22,418 nt of DNA from contig JABSQL010000099.1 of NCBI GenBank assembly GCA_013215865.1, positions 1-22,418 on the forward strand, given 5' to 3'. The notes beneath the pieces are model-generated. The model ran no database searches, was not told where the DNA came from, and saw only the letters and a program-made list of their open reading frames with translations. The DNA comes from Candidatus Margulisiibacteriota bacterium (GTDB taxonomy: Bacteria; Margulisbacteria; Marinamargulisbacteria; DT-59). Shown here piece after piece: positions 21,958 through 22,418 of this stretch (the first letter of the stretch is position 1; each line of letters opens with the position of its first letter). A program made the translations under genes and the position numbers.

Positions 21958-22418
21958 TTGACCACACACGTTATTCCTACCTCTATAAAGCTGCTGCAAA
22001 TTGTCATAAATGAATTACCCAATTTGGAGCCCGCGTTCAACACCAATAGAAGCGAATATAAAATTTTAAAGAAATGCGTCAAACCTGAGCAAGATTTATC
22101 TGCAAATACTGACATTATTCACAACAAATGTATTATGACTTATTTACAGTCCCTTCTTTTGCTCACAATATCTATGTATGGTGGGCTTCAGTCACCTGCT
22201 ATTAGAAACATTCAGAAAGAAGATACAAAAATATCTATCACTTGGAAATCAGGGAGTAGCAATTCCTTTTCAATGGGCGTATATGATGCCGATTTTAAAA
22301 AATTTTATGACATGTTCCAAACCATCATATTCTGTGCAGCACCTCCTCTTAAAGGATTTCCATCATCAACCATGACAAATGCCTATTTTCTTATTCGAAG
22401 TTATGCACAACGTTTAAC
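21958..22418 (+). CDS. Unidentified protein, N-terminal part, running off the window
   Basis: From TTG 21958 the frame stays open for 153 codons to the last base; the next upstream codon in this frame is a stop at 21943-21945. The start is therefore TTG 21958 or a later codon such as ATG 22135, and no ribosome site is clear. The product has a mixed-polarity N-terminus (THVIPTSIKLLQIVINELP), a hydrophobic stretch (IIMTYLQSLLLLTISMYGG), then a segment with DTKISITWKSG, MGVYDADFKKFYDMFQT and FLIRSYAQRL. I recognise no family. Codon use looks native, and the short 16-bp gap after rpsT suggests co-transcription. The rest of the protein lies outside. Confidence 0.6.
   Translation, partial: MTTHVIPTSIKLLQIVINELPNLEPAFNTNRSEYKILKKCVKPEQDLSANTDIIHNKCIMTYLQSLLLLTISMYGGLQSPAIRNIQKEDTKISITWKSGSSNSFSMGVYDADFKKFYDMFQTIIFCAAPPLKGFPSSTMTNAYFLIRSYAQRL

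Overview
The window is bacterial chromosome, AT-rich (roughly 40% GC in the conserved genes, visibly lower between about 9.6 and 14.6 kb), densely packed, and mostly ordinary housekeeping DNA. The gene set includes a GspE/PilB-type secretion/pilus ATPase, an RsbV/RsbW-like anti-sigma pair, rpmE-prfA-prmC-mreB-tgt, and accD-accA-accB-recJ-rel-rdgB. The tRNA encodes its own CCA. This points to a rod-shaped, pilus- or secretion-competent bacterium that is not close to the usual model organisms. An uncultured lineage near Cyanobacteria, such as Margulisbacteria, is a guess that needs a phylogeny of PrfA, MreB or Rel.

Layout. Positions 1-2983 (minus): STAS anti-anti-sigma factor, HATPase anti-sigma kinase, small zinc-ribbon membrane protein, GspE/PilB ATPase, and the start of tsaC (cut by the window edge). 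Positions 3068-7539 (plus): a promoter, then rpmE, prfA, prmC, mreB and tgt. Positions 7541-9388 (minus): polysaccharide deacetylase, acylphosphatase and HAD phosphatase in one overlapping unit. Positions 9485-9561: tRNA-Pro(UGG). Positions 9562-14645: an accessory island. Positions 14601-21385 (minus): accD, accA, accB, recJ, rel and rdgB, mostly joined by 4-base ATGA overlaps or 1-base gaps. Positions 21489-22418 (plus): rpsT with a long lysine-rich tail, then an unidentified gene running off the window.

The accessory island is the notable part. It lies between the 3' end of tRNA-Pro and the 3' end of rdgB. It consists of small cassettes: an AbrB/MazF-like toxin-antitoxin pair, a Fic protein with a C-terminal helix-turn-helix, a membrane protein with a 56-residue partner, an Xre/RES toxin-antitoxin pair, and a short group with a YkuD/DUF2778-like L,D-transpeptidase-fold protein plus a membrane protein. 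The first four are separated by related, degenerate repeats. The clearest pair is a 30-bp repeat (28/30 identical) that starts inside the last nine bases of the tRNA and recurs 916 bp further on. The last cassette is bounded by an 87-bp direct repeat (86/87) of the rdgB 3' coding region, with a displaced, diverged rdgB tail at its far side. Both are the footprint of site-specific insertion at gene ends, yet no integrase or transposase is present. I read it as serial capture of small toxin/defence-type cassettes that would need a recombinase in trans.

Several cassettes carry their own periodic operator-like repeats: 9-bp tandem repeats before the AbrB/MazF pair, two 30-bp elements 40 bp apart before fic, and four half-sites exactly 11 bp apart before xre-res. 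This fits independent self-regulation. Function calls rest on motifs read by eye; no database search was possible.
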